From Sitta carolinensis (Eukaryota > Chordata > Aves > Passeriformes > Sittidae): 64,000 nt of DNA. The notes beneath the pieces are model-generated. The model was not told where the DNA came from and ran no database searches. It saw nothing but the letters and a program-made list of their open reading frames with translations. The translations under genes were made by a program, and so were the position numbers. Positions 1-31,802 of this stretch are shown in pieces. Location of the stretch: contig CM063309.1 in NCBI GenBank assembly GCA_032173965.1, positions 2,179,564 to 2,243,563 of the forward strand, given 5' to 3'. The first letter of the stretch is position 1. Each line of letters begins with the position of its first letter.

Positions 1-19147
<19,147 letters not shown>

Positions 19148-19264
19148 CTTTTCATCCTGCAGCAGCTTCTTTAGAGATGTTGCAGCCCGGGCAGGTCAGC
19201 TCTGCGGGGAGGAAATGGGTACAGGGTGAGAGGGATGGAGGGCTAAAATCTCTGAGGTGTGGAA

Positions 19265-19930
19265 TTACTAAATCTCAGTTGTAGAGACACAGAGTTATAG
19301 AATCACAGAATCCCAAAATCACAGAGTCACACAGAGACACAGAACCACAGAGTTATAGAATCACAGAATCCCAAAATCCCAGAACCACAGAATCCCAAAA
19401 TCAGAGTCACAGAGACACAGAATCCCAAAATCACAGAGTCACAGAACCACAGAATTCCAAAATCACAGAGACACAGAACCACAGAATCCTAAAATCACAG
19501 AGTCACAGAGACACAGAACCACAGAGTTATAGAATCACAGAATCCCAGAGTCACAGGATCACAAAATCCCAGTCATAGAGACACAGGACCACAGAGTTAT
19601 AGAATCCCAAAATCCCAGATCCACAGAACCACAGAATCCCAAAATCAGAGTCACAGAACCACAGAGTCACAAAATCCCAGAGTCATACAATCACAGAATC
19701 CCAGTCACAGAATCACAAAATCCCAGAGGTGTGGAATCACAAAATCCCAGTCATAGAGACACAGAATCACAGTTATAGAATCACAGAATCCCAAAATCAC
19801 AGAGACACAGAACCACAGAGAGATCCCAAAATCCCAGAGCCACAGAATCCCAAAATCAGAGTCATAGAACCACAGAGTCACAGAATCCCAAAATCCCATA
19901 ATCACATAATCCCAGAACTACACAGTCCCA
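19265..19930 (-). repeat. Expanded CR1 tail microsatellite
   Basis: About 660 bp of 8-11 bp units such as CACAGAATCCCAAAATCACAG cut to ATAGAATCACAGAATCCC. It leads directly into GGTTGGAAGAGACCTCCAAG at 19940-19960, a CR1 3' end in minus orientation. CR1 normally ends in only a few ATTCTATG octamers, so this is a strong expansion just upstream of SCN8A exon 1. Confidence 0.82.
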
Positions 19931-20110
19931 GAATCCCAGGGTTGGAAGAGACCTCCAAGACCACTGGCCCCTGACCCTCTACTGAACCTGGGACACTGCC
20001 ACTGTTTTCCTGCAAAAACAGTTTGACCAGTCAAACTGATTTTTAGATAAAATTCCTATTATTCCTTTTATTCCTATTCCAAGCCAGCTCAAGTTGGACC
20101 AGGTGCTCGG
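19931..20110 (-). mobile_element. CR1 3' fragment
   Basis: Reverse-oriented CR1 end: GGTTGGAAGAGACCTCCAAG, followed by degenerate sequence including a GGACCAGGTGCTC-like stretch. The left side continues as the expanded octamer tail. Confidence 0.6.
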
Positions 20111-20479
20111 CCTGGTCCAGGTGGGGTTGGGATATTCCTCACTCTGCTAACAAGGTGTTTAGCAAAGCACTCCCTGGAACACACAGGTTACCTTGGGGCT
20201 GGGTTTATCACAGCACCAATGTGAGCTGAGCATGCTGAGCAATCCCAAAAAACGCTCCTTGCTGCCCTGCCAGGTGTTACTGCAGCCATGAGAAGTTCCC
20301 TTAATGACCTCACCACTGGAAGAAGTGTCCCAGGAGAATTCTGACTGCTCTTCTGGCAGGGCCAAGCCCTCACCAGGCTCACCTGCCTCACCTGCCCTGG
20401 AGCACATCATCACAGCTCACCCAAATCTCACTCAAAAAATCTCACCAAATCTGTATTTTACAGATACAGAATTGTATAA

Positions 20480-20700
20480 AGAAATTCCTCCCTGTGAGGG
20501 TGTGAGGCCCTGGCACAGGGTGCCCAGAGCAGCTGTGGGGTCCCTGGAAGTGTCCAAGGCCAGGCTGGATGGGGCTGGGAGTGAGCTGGTCCAGTGGAAG
20601 GTGTCCCTGCCGTGGCAGGGGTGGGACTGGACTTCAATCTTTAAGGTCCCTCCCAACCCAAACCATTCCATGATTCCATCAATTATCAGGGTTTCTATTA
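20480..20700 (+). mobile_element. CR1 3' fragment
   Basis: Contains GGCACAGGGTGCCCAGAGCA, GGCCAGGCTGGATGGGGCTG, GTGGAAGGTGTCCCTGCC and TTTAAGGTCCCTCCCAACCC, ending ATTCCATGATTCCAT. Confidence 0.88.
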
Positions 20701-21039
20701 ATCTGAGGCCATGAAACCACAATCATTTAAAAATACTTCCATCAAGCACAAGGATAATTTCTGAAAGTTCAATTCCTCTGATTATTGGGGTTGAACACAG
20801 AGTCTTGTTTGCATCAGGTATACCACAAATGACAGAAGCAAAGGGAGGGGAGCAGGGCACAGGGGAGGATAAACTCCCCGAGCCTGGCAGGGTTTGCCCC
20901 AGCCCTGCACCCTGCACTGCCACGAGCAGCAGAGCTGGGAGCACCTTGGTTCCCTGGATGCAGCCACCCACAAACTCAGCAGCTCTGCCCCTCTGCCAGG
21001 CCCTGCCTCCAGAACCAGCAGCAGGAATATATTGCATTT

Positions 21040-21478
21040 CTGAGCTGCTGGAACCTGGCTGCATTCTGAGCTGCTGAACTGCTGCATCGAGCTGCTGGAA
21101 CCTGGCTGCATTTCTGAGCTGCTGGAACCTGCCTGCATTTCTGACCTGCTGGAACCTGCCTGCATTTCTGACCTGCTGGAACCTGGCTGCATTTCTGACC
21201 TGCTGGAACCTGGCTGCATTTCTGACCTGCTGGAACCTGCCTGCATTTCTGACCTGCTGGAACCTGGCTGCATTTCTGAGCTGCTGGAACCTGCCTGCAT
21301 TCCTGAGCTGCTGGAACCTGGCTGCATTTCTCAGCTGTTGGAACCTGGCTGCATTTCTGAGCTGCTGAACCTGGCTGCATTTCTGAGCTGCTGGAACCTG
21401 CCTGCATTTCTGAGCTGCTGGAACCTGCCTGCATTTCTGACCTGGTAGAACCTGGCTGCATTTCTGAGCTGCTGCTCC
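21040..21478. repeat. 27-bp minisatellite
   Basis: About 16 copies of a 27-bp unit with GCTGCTGGAACCTGGCTGCA and TTTCTGA, alternating GGCTGC/TGCCTGC. Because 27 is a multiple of three, the spurious ORFs show a clean nine-residue repeat. Confidence 0.95.
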
Positions 21479-21479
21479 C

Positions 21480-24400
21480 TCGTCAGGCTGCTCTCACTCC
21501 AGGAGGAGGCCGAGGCAGCAGGAGAGGGATGACAGAAACCCTGCACTGATGCAACAGCACTGCAGTGCTGCAGGCTGGAAGAGAACCCAGCCCTGCCACG
21601 GTGCTCAGGGAGGGACCCAAACACCAAATCCAAGAGGAAAGGCACAAAACCCATGAGGATGTGGCACAGAACAAATCCCAGCTGGGATAAGGTCCCTCAA
21701 GCAAGCAAAAAGACACTCAGTAAGGTGAGATCTTCTAAGGCAACACAAACACAGCAGCCAAATAAATATTAAAGATTCGGAGGAAAGAATGACTGTCAGA
21801 TTCCTTGGAAACCACGACACGGGGTTGAGCTGTGAAAACTCAGCAATTCCAGCACGAGGTCGAGCACCCCCAGCCTGCCCAGGAGGAGAATTGTGCTGTG
21901 CTCACGTGGGAGGAGCTCAGGGGAGCAGGAGCATCACTGAAACAGCCACAACTCAGAGGGGGAAGAGAACAAACACCCAGAAACCACCTGAGTGCTTGGG
22001 AAGAGCACCTGGAGGTGCCAGCCCTCAGCAGAGCCTTCCCAAAGCTGGAACACCCTCTGCAAACACCCAGGGGATCTCAGGGTATCCCCTGCAACTGCTG
22101 GGGCACCTTTGGCACCCTCTGATCCACACCCCAAGGGTTCCAACGCTGCTTCCGACTCAGGTTTTATTTGGAGAGCCAAAAAAACCTGGAGAGCTCCCTC
22201 CTTATGTAATTCCAGAGCAAAGGAATCTCTTCCTATAAACCTGACTGGGTATTTCTAGAGGAGTAACAGTAAAGGCTCCAAAAAGATGGCAAGAAGGGGA
22301 GAGAAGAGCCAGTATCTTGGTCACATTATCTCTGAGACATCACCAAATGGCCTGCTGATATTAAGGAAAATTAATTTATTCTATTCTTGCAGCATTTGCA
22401 TGCATTTAATTACCAAATTTCCCACATACTGTGAAACTATAGAGCAGCATTGGGGATGTGGTCTAATTGAATGGCACAGATAAATATGTAAGGCCTGAAT
22501 TTAGAAACCAAAGTAGCTCAGGGACACAGCATAAAAAAAAGGGAAAAAATGAAGGCATGAAGGAATTTGTGCAAAATTACACAACCCACAACTGGAGGCA
22601 CCGACTCAGCTGACTGGCAATTTAAAGGAAAAAACACAACCAAACCCAAAAATCCCAGCACCATTCCCCAAATCTGGCTGCCAGCTGCACATGGCAGCAG
22701 TTTCTCCACAGTTTTGGTATTTTGGAATTACTTACAGGGCTGTTTCTTGTGTCCTCTCAACACATAACAGCGACCTGAGGGTCTCACTCCTTGGGATGTT
22801 CTTGCCTGTCCTGATTTAATTCGTTTTCCCAATAAATTATCCCACATTAAGGTAATGGACAAAGTGAGATGTGTGGCTGCACCTCCTCTTCCTCAAGGAA
22901 GAACTTCCACAGCTGGGCTGGGCTGGCAAAGCTTCTGGAAGTTTAAAATCCTGGTAAATGTTATTTTCCAAGCAGGAATGGTCCTGCTGGGATTGATCTG
23001 CAGAGAGCCTAGGATTTATTTCAGCCCTTCCCACATCAGGTTTTGAAACCTGTAACGAGAGAAATGCTCTGAAAATTGTGACAAAGGCTCCAGGTGAGTT
23101 GGGGAAGGGGGTGGGATGGGTTATCCCTGGAAAACTGCACTGGGAACAAGGCCAGGCTGAGCAGTGAGAGCCTCAGCATCAAGGGGAGGGGCAGAAAATG
23201 GGGATTGGGTCAGGGATCCATGGATTCCTGCCCTGGGAATGACACTGCTGCTCCCAGCCAGCCAGCAATTTCTCCTGGGAACTTGGATTTGGGTGCACAC
23301 AACACACACATCCTTCCAAAGCCGAAGATTTTCCACCAGAAACTGCTGCACTGAGGTGCCCAGTTAGTAAGACTTAATTATTTTTTTTTTCTAAATGTTC
23401 CCAGCAGTCCATTTACTGGTACATTATGAAATATTCCAATAAATTATTCAAGCTGATCTTCAAAATAAATTAAAAAACACTTTTGAGGCAATTTCCTTGC
23501 TTTAATACACTTCTTCCTTTATTAATTACCAGGAGTCAGCCATGCACAGTGTGCCTTTGAGAGACAGAGACCTTCTGTGGGGATTTTTATGGAACCCACA
23601 GGGACACACTGCCTCTTGATCCCAACGTGGGCACTGAGGGAAGGAGGGAATCATGGCTTAGGTGAGCAGCACCCTGAAATCCTGCTGCAGGAGAGCCTAA
23701 AAAGCTTCCAGCAAACCCAAAATATCCATCCATGGGAAATGCATGGCTGGAAGTGGCCTCCAGTCTCCAATCCTGCAGTGAATTTTGTGTAGAACCGATT
23801 TTATCAATGAAAAGGGGCAGTGCTGTGACCAGCAGCAGGGAAGGAGGGACTTTTCCCTTAGGAAAGCTCTCATGGCATGTTTGATGCTACAGAAGGGAAG
23901 AAAAAGGAAATATTTCCACTCCCAAGCAGCATTTAGTGGTGCTGGGTGTTTCCCCACCCTATGAGAACCTTGGGGAAGTTCCCAGCGTGGGCAGGGAAGT
24001 GCTCATGGTCTTCAAATGGCCATGGATGACCTGAACTTGGACAGACACACCTCAAAAGGCAAAAAAAAGAACAGAAACGTGCAGAAGAAAAAGAAGCAAC
24101 CAACAGCAACAGGAAAATATTAGAATTATCAAATAGTTGAGTGGTTTGGGTTTGAAGGGACCTTAAAGCTCAATCTGTGCCACCAGCCCAGCTTGCTCCA
24201 AGCCCTGCCTAGCCTGGCCACACAGAAATCATAATTATTTAACAACACTTTAATGAACACCAACTAAAGATGGGTTCCTGCAGGTTCTCAGTCCCTCCCA
24301 GCAGCTGTGTGGTTTCAGCAACATCCCTCAGTGAGTTACAAGAACCAGAACTAGTTAATCCCAGCTCATTAATGAACCCCCAGCTCCCTGTTCTGTCCTT

Positions 24401-26800
24401 CCTCAAGGCTGACTCACGTTTATCTCCAAACTCACAGAGCTGGGAGGTTCACAAACTAAACAACCTGAAGTGCTTCAACTTCCCCCTTCTAAATTCAAAC
24501 TTCTGAACAAAGAACCGTTCAAAATATCTTTTGTGCAAGAGTTCAGCCACTAACCCAAATTTAATTCCTTGCTCGGTTCATTCAGCCCATCCATGACCCA
24601 TAAAACAGCAGTCAGGGAATGGTTCTTTTACACTGTAATTTTGGGGGAATTAATTCCTTGGTGCAGAGCACTCAGATGCTTTGAGTACAAAAGGGACAAA
24701 TATGAAAGGGGGAGAACAAACAACACCCTTCTGGTGCTGAGTTAAAAATTTCTGACGTGTTCTGGAACACAACCCAGGCTTCCCTGTGGAGTGACACTTT
24801 TCTTGCCTCCTAATCACCCCTGAATATCTGAGCAGACAAAGATCTCCCTCTGCTAATGTCAGTCATTCCTGGTTGTCTTGACATCACCATCTTGCGACTG
24901 ATTTCGCTCAACAGACAAGAAAAAGCTCCTCTCCCCCTGGAAACACCACATTTGTTACCCAGCCTCATCCTTCCAGAGCATTTTCCCACCTGGGTGACAA
25001 AGGAGCAGCTGAGGAGGCTCAGCCTGGAGAAAATCCCCCCTGAGCCTCCCTTTCTCACCCTCCACAACTCACTGCTCCCTCCTCCAGCAATGAAGGGTTT
25101 ATTTCCACCACCTGCATAGTTATTTTAATAACTATAACAACTTTAATACCCCTACCTGGACAATTCAGCGGTGTTATGCAGCATTCAACAAACATTCCTC
25201 CCCAAATCACCTCTCAGCAGACTTCTTTAGAAACTCCTCACACTTTCTGGCTGGGGCAGAAGTACCAGAGAATGGAATGGGACTTTTAGAGGGTAGCAAG
25301 ATGTCTGAATTTTGAAATGGCTCTGTCGAGGAAGGAGCAAAGTCCCAGCTTTGCTACAGCCCAGGCCCCACTGGCTGCTCCCTCTCCTCAGAATCTCCCA
25401 TCTGCTGGACAGCTCTGCCAGGCAGGAATAAGTTACAGGATGACATCGAGGGAAGGCAGAAGTTACTGTAAATTTGGAACATTTGGAAGTATTTGGTACA
25501 TTTGCTGTAAATTTGGAACAGCATTTCAAGACGGAATCCCAGAACTGGTAGGAAAATCCCCCCGAGTTCACCGAGTCCCAGCTGTGCCCGATGCCCTCCT
25601 TGTCCCCCAGCCCAGAGCACTGAGTGTCACGTCCAGCCCCTCTGGACACCTCAGGGATGGGCATCCCACCAGTCTCTGAGCACTGTGCCTGTGAGGAAAC
25701 CCCTCCTGAAAAGGAGACAGCTTTGCCTAAGCCAGAAGAATACGTGAAGAGTTAAAAGCCAGACTGGAACCCGAGCTAATGTCAGGGAGGTTTTGTAATA
25801 CACTCCTGCAGCAGGAAGCCACTTGTTCCCTACTTGCACTCTGCACAGCAATGGGATAAGGAGGCCCCAGAGGGACAGCCAGGCACCCCTGAACCCCACC
25901 AGCTCCCACAACGCCCAGCTCCCCACCCACCACCACCCTCATTTCCTCTCTGTGGGTCCTGAAATCTCCCCCCGTGCTCGTTCCCAACTCCTTCTGCTGT
26001 TGGACTGCTCCTGCTCTAACCCAGCCCGCTGCTCCGAGCTCCACAATAAATTATTGATCCCGGTGTATTGATCCCGGTCAATGGAAGGGATCGATGCTGA
26101 GGGGCCACCGTGCGAGCCCACGGGGCCAGCACCACCCAGCTCCTGGAAAACAGCAACTCTCCCTGCAGATGGAAACCCAGATCAGGACATTTTAACAAAA
26201 AAACACACTGGGGCAGCCCCACCGCCGAGCACGGACACGGCAACAAGCGGGAGGAAGCTGACACCGTGATTTATGGTGTGAAGCTACTTCGTTTCCATTC
26301 CGTGCTGACTTTGTTTCTGCTTTATTTCCCAGAATGAAGGCACGGCCATGCTCCATTTCCTGAGGCACGTGATTGCTCGCCCTCCTGCCTATTAGAAACC
26401 TCCTCCCACCAAAGAGCCACAGGATTAGACTTGTGCCACTCAGCAGTACGGGATCTATACCATGATCTACGTCTAAGCCATACATACAAGCTTATATAAC
26501 CGATTCAATTATCTGTGATGGGTCCAGGTCCTCCACCCTGGGTGAACAACACTGCAGAAGCCAAACCCAAACGTGTTAAAATGAGCAAAGAACCCTTCGG
26601 TCACGTTGTTGGTTTTACATAAAACACCAAAGTGAAGAACAGGGACTTTCTAAATGCACAAAGGATGGAAAACCCGAGCACTGAGCTCCGGGAAGCCTTG
26701 GGATGGACCCATGGGGAAAGGCCCCAGCAGAGTGCAGGGGCTTGTTACTCCTAAAGGCACCAACTGCCCAAGCCTAGGGCTGCTCAGAGATCCTAAACAG
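21480..26800. other. SCN8A 5' intron, mostly unique
   Basis: About 5 kb between the first coding exon and the CpG-island promoter region. It contains a CR1 fragment at ~24150-24230 (minus). No exon, RNA gene or other repeat array recognised. Confidence 0.5.
24150..24232 (-). mobile_element. CR1 3' fragment
   Basis: Short reverse copy: TGGTTTGGGTTTGAAGGGAC then CTTAAAGCTCAATCTGTGCC and CAAGCCCTGCCTAGCCTGGC. Confidence 0.7.
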
Positions 26801-26849
26801 CTTCGCCAACTTTATGTGGTAGCACCTGTCCCTGAAAAACGGCGAGGTC

Positions 26850-28690
26850 GGGAGGGTGATGGCCCGAGGGGACAGCGGAGCGTCCCCTGAGCCCCTCCAG
26901 CCTCGGCCACACCTTCTGCCCCGGGGCACCCTCTGGAGGAACCGACCCCAGAGCCCCCCCAGAACCTCCAGCACCGCCACAGCAGAACGGAACCATTTCC
27001 AGGCGCCATCCCTCCAAAGCAGCAAACCCCCGGGCTCCCGCTGTCCTCCCTTTCCACCCCGAAAAGAGAGCGGCAGGAGGGGGCACAGGCACCCCGCATC
27101 CCGCCCCCGCTCCTCACAATTCCAGCTCCCCGGTGTGAAAGGAGGACGTCCCGGTCACGGCTGCCGGTGCAGTGCTGCAGTGAGCCAGGCCCGGCTGACA
27201 GAGCCCCGGCACGGCCACGAGCGGAGCCGCCGGAGCCTCGGGGGCTCGGGCCGAGCGCTGCCCGCAGAGACGGCGGCGATGGGGGCACTCTGCGGAGCGG
27301 GGCTCCGGGGGCTGGCCCCGGCACACGCTCCCCCCTGCCCAGACTTTCCCACTTCACCCCGGCTCATCCGCAGCCGTGGAGCATCTCCCGGTGTCCCCAC
27401 CCCCACATCAGCTGGGCATCGGTTTGCACCAGAACGCAGGGGGAGGGGAGGAAGACACCCAGATTTTTTAATAGAAAAACCTCGTGAATGTGCAATTCCC
27501 TCCCAGCAGGAAGGGGAAAAAATAATATCAACCAAATCTGCCCTCGCCATCCCCCCCCCCCCCCCCAAAAAAAAAAAAATCTGTGGCGGAAGGAAAGAGG
27601 GAAGGAAGAGCCACGACCACGATGCTGACCCAACATCTGGGTCAGCTGGAACACTAAGGCTGCCCCAAGCATCCCCCTGCCCACCTCCCCTCCCCAAAAA
27701 AACCCCTCTGTCCTCCAAGATGCCCCCCAAGCCCGGGCAGGGGAAGCTCCGCATGGCGAGCGGTGGGAGCAGGGCTGGTGGAGGGACAGAGCTGCGGCGA
27801 GGGCCGAGGGGGAACCAAGGGACACCGGGGAGAACTCGGGCAATCCCTTCCTACAGTGCAAAGAGCACGGCCCCGAGTTTGGGGCGTGGGAGGAGGGTCC
27901 CCCGGGTTGTGGGGCGGAGGGGAAGGGGATTGAGCAGGGCTGCAGGGAGGGATGCGGGAAGGGACGGGAGGATGGAGCCCGAGCGGGGCTGCGGGGCGAC
28001 GGCGGGCGCAGAGGGCGGCTGCCCCTTCCCAGCCGCGGCCGGCCGGGGGACGCTGAGCCCGGGCCCGGCCCCGTCACCCCCCCAGTCCCCGCAGGGCCGG
28101 GGGGCTCGGGCTGCAGCGGACGGACCCTGCCCGGCCTGGGCAGCGGCTGCCGGAGCCCCGCGGGCAGAGAACCTGCGACCCCCCTGCCCCGGCTGCGGGG
28201 CGGGTGACCGGGCATCCACCGAGGAACCGGCCGACAAGCGGGCGAGGCTCCGGGACCCTCCTGAATTTGGGGCTGGGGGCTCCCAAGGCTCTCCCCCCCC
28301 CAACCCCGCGCCGCCCCACATGCCGGCTCCGGTGTGCCCGGGGCGCTCCGGGCCGCGCTCTGCGGCAGAGCCCCCGGGGGAGCTGCGCCCGGGGGCGCGG
28401 GTGCGACAGAAGGGAAAGCGAGGGGAGCGGCGGGTGGAGCCGGCGGGGGTCTCGGGGGCTGCGACTCACCGTGTCGGGCGGGCTCAGCGCGGCCCCGGCG
28501 CGGCGCTGCCGGACTGCGGCGCGGGGGGAGCTGCGGGAGGGACTGCGGGTGTCGCCATCTTGGCGCGCGCCCGGCGCTCCCCCCGCCCGGCCCGGCCCCC
28601 GCCCCGCCCGCGCGCGCCGCCGGGGGGCGCCCGAGAGGCGCGGCCGGGGGAGAGCGAGCGGGGAAAGCCCCGGGGCCGGGCCGGGGCCGG
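26850..28690 (-). promoter_or_regulatory. SCN8A: CpG island, likely SCN8A promoter
   Basis: GC-rich and CpG-dense, strongest at 27900-28690, including CGCGCGCCGCC-type runs. On the minus strand it contains AAGATGGCG (a YY1-like initiator motif) at about 28552-28561 and a good splice donor, ACG followed by GTGAGT, at 28470. It lies head-to-head with METTL7A, about 3 kb away. That it serves SCN8A is inferred from strand and position; a separate noncoding RNA is possible. Confidence 0.6.
28470..28680 (-). other. SCN8A: Candidate noncoding first exon with short upstream ORF
   Basis: Minus-strand segment ending at a GTGAGTCGC donor. It includes an ATG at 28556-28558 (AAGATGGCG) opening a 24-codon ORF that begins MATPAVPPAAPPAP and stops before the donor. 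Such a short uORF would restrain translation if present in the mRNA. The transcription start is not determinable; the right edge given is approximate. Confidence 0.45.
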
Positions 28691-29830
28691 CATGTCCATC
28701 ATCATCATCATCATCATCTTCATCATCATCATCATCACCATCATCACCATCAGCAGCAGCATCATCATCACCATCACCATCATCATCACCATCATCAATC
28801 ATCATCATCATCACCATCATCATCAATCATCATCACCACAATCACCATCCATCATCATCATCACATCATACATCATCACCATCACCATCATCTATCATCA
28901 TCATTCACATCATCATCTTCAATCATCATATCATCATCATCATCTCATCATCATCATCCTTCATCTCACATCACCATCATCATCATCCACCATCATCACC
29001 ATCCACCATCATCACATCACCATACATCATCATCATCCCTGGTCCATCACTGGCACCATCATCACCATAATATCATCCATCATCCCTGGTCCATCATCAT
29101 CATCATCATCATCATCATCCCTGGGTCCATCCCATCACATCATCATCATCATCATCATCATCATCCATCATCATCATCATCCCTGGGTCCATCACTGGCA
29201 CCATCATCATCCCTGGTCATCCATCACCATCATCCTGTGTCCATAATTCATCATCATTATCCCCTGTGTCCATCACCGGCCCATCATCATCATCATATCC
29301 CTGTGTTCCATCACTGGCACATCATCATCATCCCTGGTCCATCACCGGCACCACATCAATCCCTGTGTCCATCATCACCATCATTATCCCCTGTGTCCAT
29401 CACCGGCACCATCATCAGCATCATCCCTGGGTCCATCATTGTCACCATCATCATCCCTGTGTCCATCAGCATCATCACTGCGTCCATCACCATCATCATC
29501 CCTGTGTCCATCACTGGCACCATCATCACCATCATCATCATCATCCCTGGGTCCATCATCATCATCATCCTTGTGTCCACCATCATCATCGTGTCCATCA
29601 CCGGCACTGGCACCGTCACCATCATCACCATCATCGTCATCATCCCCGTGCCCATCATTGTCACCATCACCATCCTCCCTGTGTCCATCATCACCATCAT
29701 CGTCATCATCCCCGTGCCCATCATTGTCACCATCCATCCTCCCTGTGTCCATCATCACCATCATCGTCATCATCCCCGTGCCACATTGTCATCCCTGGTC
29801 CATTATCACCATCCTCCCTGTGTCCACGTC
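28690..29830. repeat. ATC/CATCAC trinucleotide-type repeat
   Basis: Starts as nearly pure (ATC)n and grades into longer units with CCCTGTGTCCATCACCATCA and TCATCATCCCCGTGCCCATC. The six-frame ORFs rich in His, Ser and Ile or in Met and Asp are artefacts of the repeat. Lies immediately upstream of the candidate SCN8A promoter. Confidence 0.95.
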
Positions 29831-29834
29831 ATCC

Positions 29835-31800
29835 GGCCCATCACCCTCGCGGTGAATTCCAGGAGCACCCCGGGATTGCAGCTGGCACACGCCAGGGCCG
29901 CTGGAGCTGCACTACAGGAGCTCTCCCAGGACTCCCTGGCCCCAGGGCACTGGTTCAGTTTGTGTTAGGGATCCCTGAGCTCGAGGAATAAACAGCTCAA
30001 CACCCAAGGAGGGGGGGGGGGGGGGGGGCGAGCAGGGATAAGAAACCACAAAAAAATTCCTCACGGACCTCACTGATCCCACCAGAGCCCAGAACAATCC
30101 CAGAGGAGACAAAGTCCTGCACAACAGAGTGACACTTCCACAGAATGTCCCTGCACCTTTGGATGAGCACCAGGATGATGCTGAGTCTTTATCTGCCTTG
30201 TAAAGCAGATGAATATTACAACTCCAGTTATTAACTTTTTCTTTTTTCTCACCTGTTATCAGAACAGTAAATTAATAAGTAACAAACTCCTCCTCGGGTT
30301 AAAGCAAACAGAACCTCCCAGGACATGGGCTGGAATAGAACTGGAATTCTGGAGCTGAGCCCTGTGCTGGCTCTGTAAGGAGCACAGAGCTGCTCAGGAA
30401 CAAAAACCAATTAGAATTGCTTTGTCAGGATCCTGCTCTTTCCTTCTTTCATCCCCAAAGCCCTCACATCCCCTTCGGGGCAGTGACCTCTGCTAACATT
30501 ACACCTGTGCTTCAACTCTGCATTTTCTGCTCCCCCTCCGACCTCAATCCCACCTTTTAAACACTTCATTTTTCATTGGGAATGATTTCCAGGAAAACAC
30601 CTCCAGGATACCAGGGGTGGGTGCTCTCTCCTTGGCCAATTTAACCATTTCCATGAGTCCCTGCAGCACAGCAGCAAGGAATTAAAACCAGACATGTAAC
30701 CAGACTATAACAAAACAATCCACTGCTGCCTGTATTTTGTGCAACACGGAGTAATTAAAGGCTGGACTCGATCTTGGAGGTCTTTTCCAACCTAAATGAT
30801 TCTGTGATTTCAATCTGTAGCGTGACGATACAACAGAGGTCATTAGTGAAGCACCTCATTATTCCTGGGTTTAATTTGCTTTATTGCCACCAGAGGGAGG
30901 AGGAGACACGCCGGTGGCTTTCCCAAAAACAGAACTCCAAAGCACCCCGCAGCAAAACTGCTCCGAGGTTTTTGGGGACCACTCACCCATCCCAAGGTTA
31001 TTTGGGACCCTGGCTCCTCCTGCCACCTGCAGCAGAGCCCTCACTTGTTAATGGCTTCATCCACCAAATTGGTTTAATCCACCAAATCCTGTGGAAAACT
31101 GTCCACTGCAAAGCTGACAAAGTTTTCCAGAATGTGTTCCTGGAGCGGTCAGTGTTGATCCGACCCAAAGAAAAACCCAAACTCCGCATGCTGCACACAG
31201 AACTAATGAGTTAATGAATTGTTCCATCTCTGTCCATGAGTCTGGAAGATCACTGGCAGCCCGTTCTCGCCCACCAAAGGATTTAAGGTGTCCTGGAACT
31301 GCAAAGACTCAAACCTGCTGTTCAGAGGGAGCACAGAGCTGCTGAGCAAACCCAGCAACACCCGAGGGCTGGAAAATCAACTCCCTAACAACTCCTCGAA
31401 GTGAAACGTTAAAAAAATCAATGCCCAACGAAATTCCTGCGGAGATCCAGAGCTCGGCTGAGCTTCCCAGGGCAGCACAGGCTGCTTTAAGAGACGTGAC
31501 TGTACCCGGAGCCAAACGAGGGCACTCAGAGAACTTTGCCTGGGGTTCCACACCGAGCTGTGCTGCCCAGCTTGGGGACAGACTGGCAGCTCCTCCCCTG
31601 GACTCTGGTCACTGCTTGGCTGCACCTGCAGCGTGCAGCGCTCGCCCGTGACCGGACTGAGAAACCAGCTGGAGAAAAGTGACCAGAGCAACCCAGGCAG
31701 CTGAATGTGCTCTGAGAGGACCCCGGTGCTGCTCTGACTGAGCTCCCAGAGCTGTAGCTCCCAGCAGCAGCAGCAGTCCTGCCCTGCACGGCTCCTCTGG
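29835..31800. other. Intergenic region between SCN8A and METTL7A
   Basis: About 2 kb without recognised exons. It holds an 18-G run at 30011-30028 and a CR1 tail fragment near 30750-30815 (GGACTCGATCTTGGAGGTCT then TTCCAACCTAAATGATTCTG). The last few hundred bases should contain the METTL7A promoter and 5'UTR, but no TATA box or CpG island stands out. Confidence 0.5.
30750..30815 (+). mobile_element. CR1 extreme 3' end
   Basis: GGCTGGACTCGATCTTGGAG, then GTCTTTTCCAACCTAAATGA and TTCTGTGATTTC, the last ~65 bp of a CR1 copy. Confidence 0.75.
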
Positions 31801-31802
31801 CA

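Noticed and set aside
26856..29968. ORFs of 796 and 544 residues with Ser, Ile and poly-His stretches
   Set aside because: The first part is a stop-poor CpG island and the second part an ATC repeat. No domain, and the real transcription unit is on the other strand.
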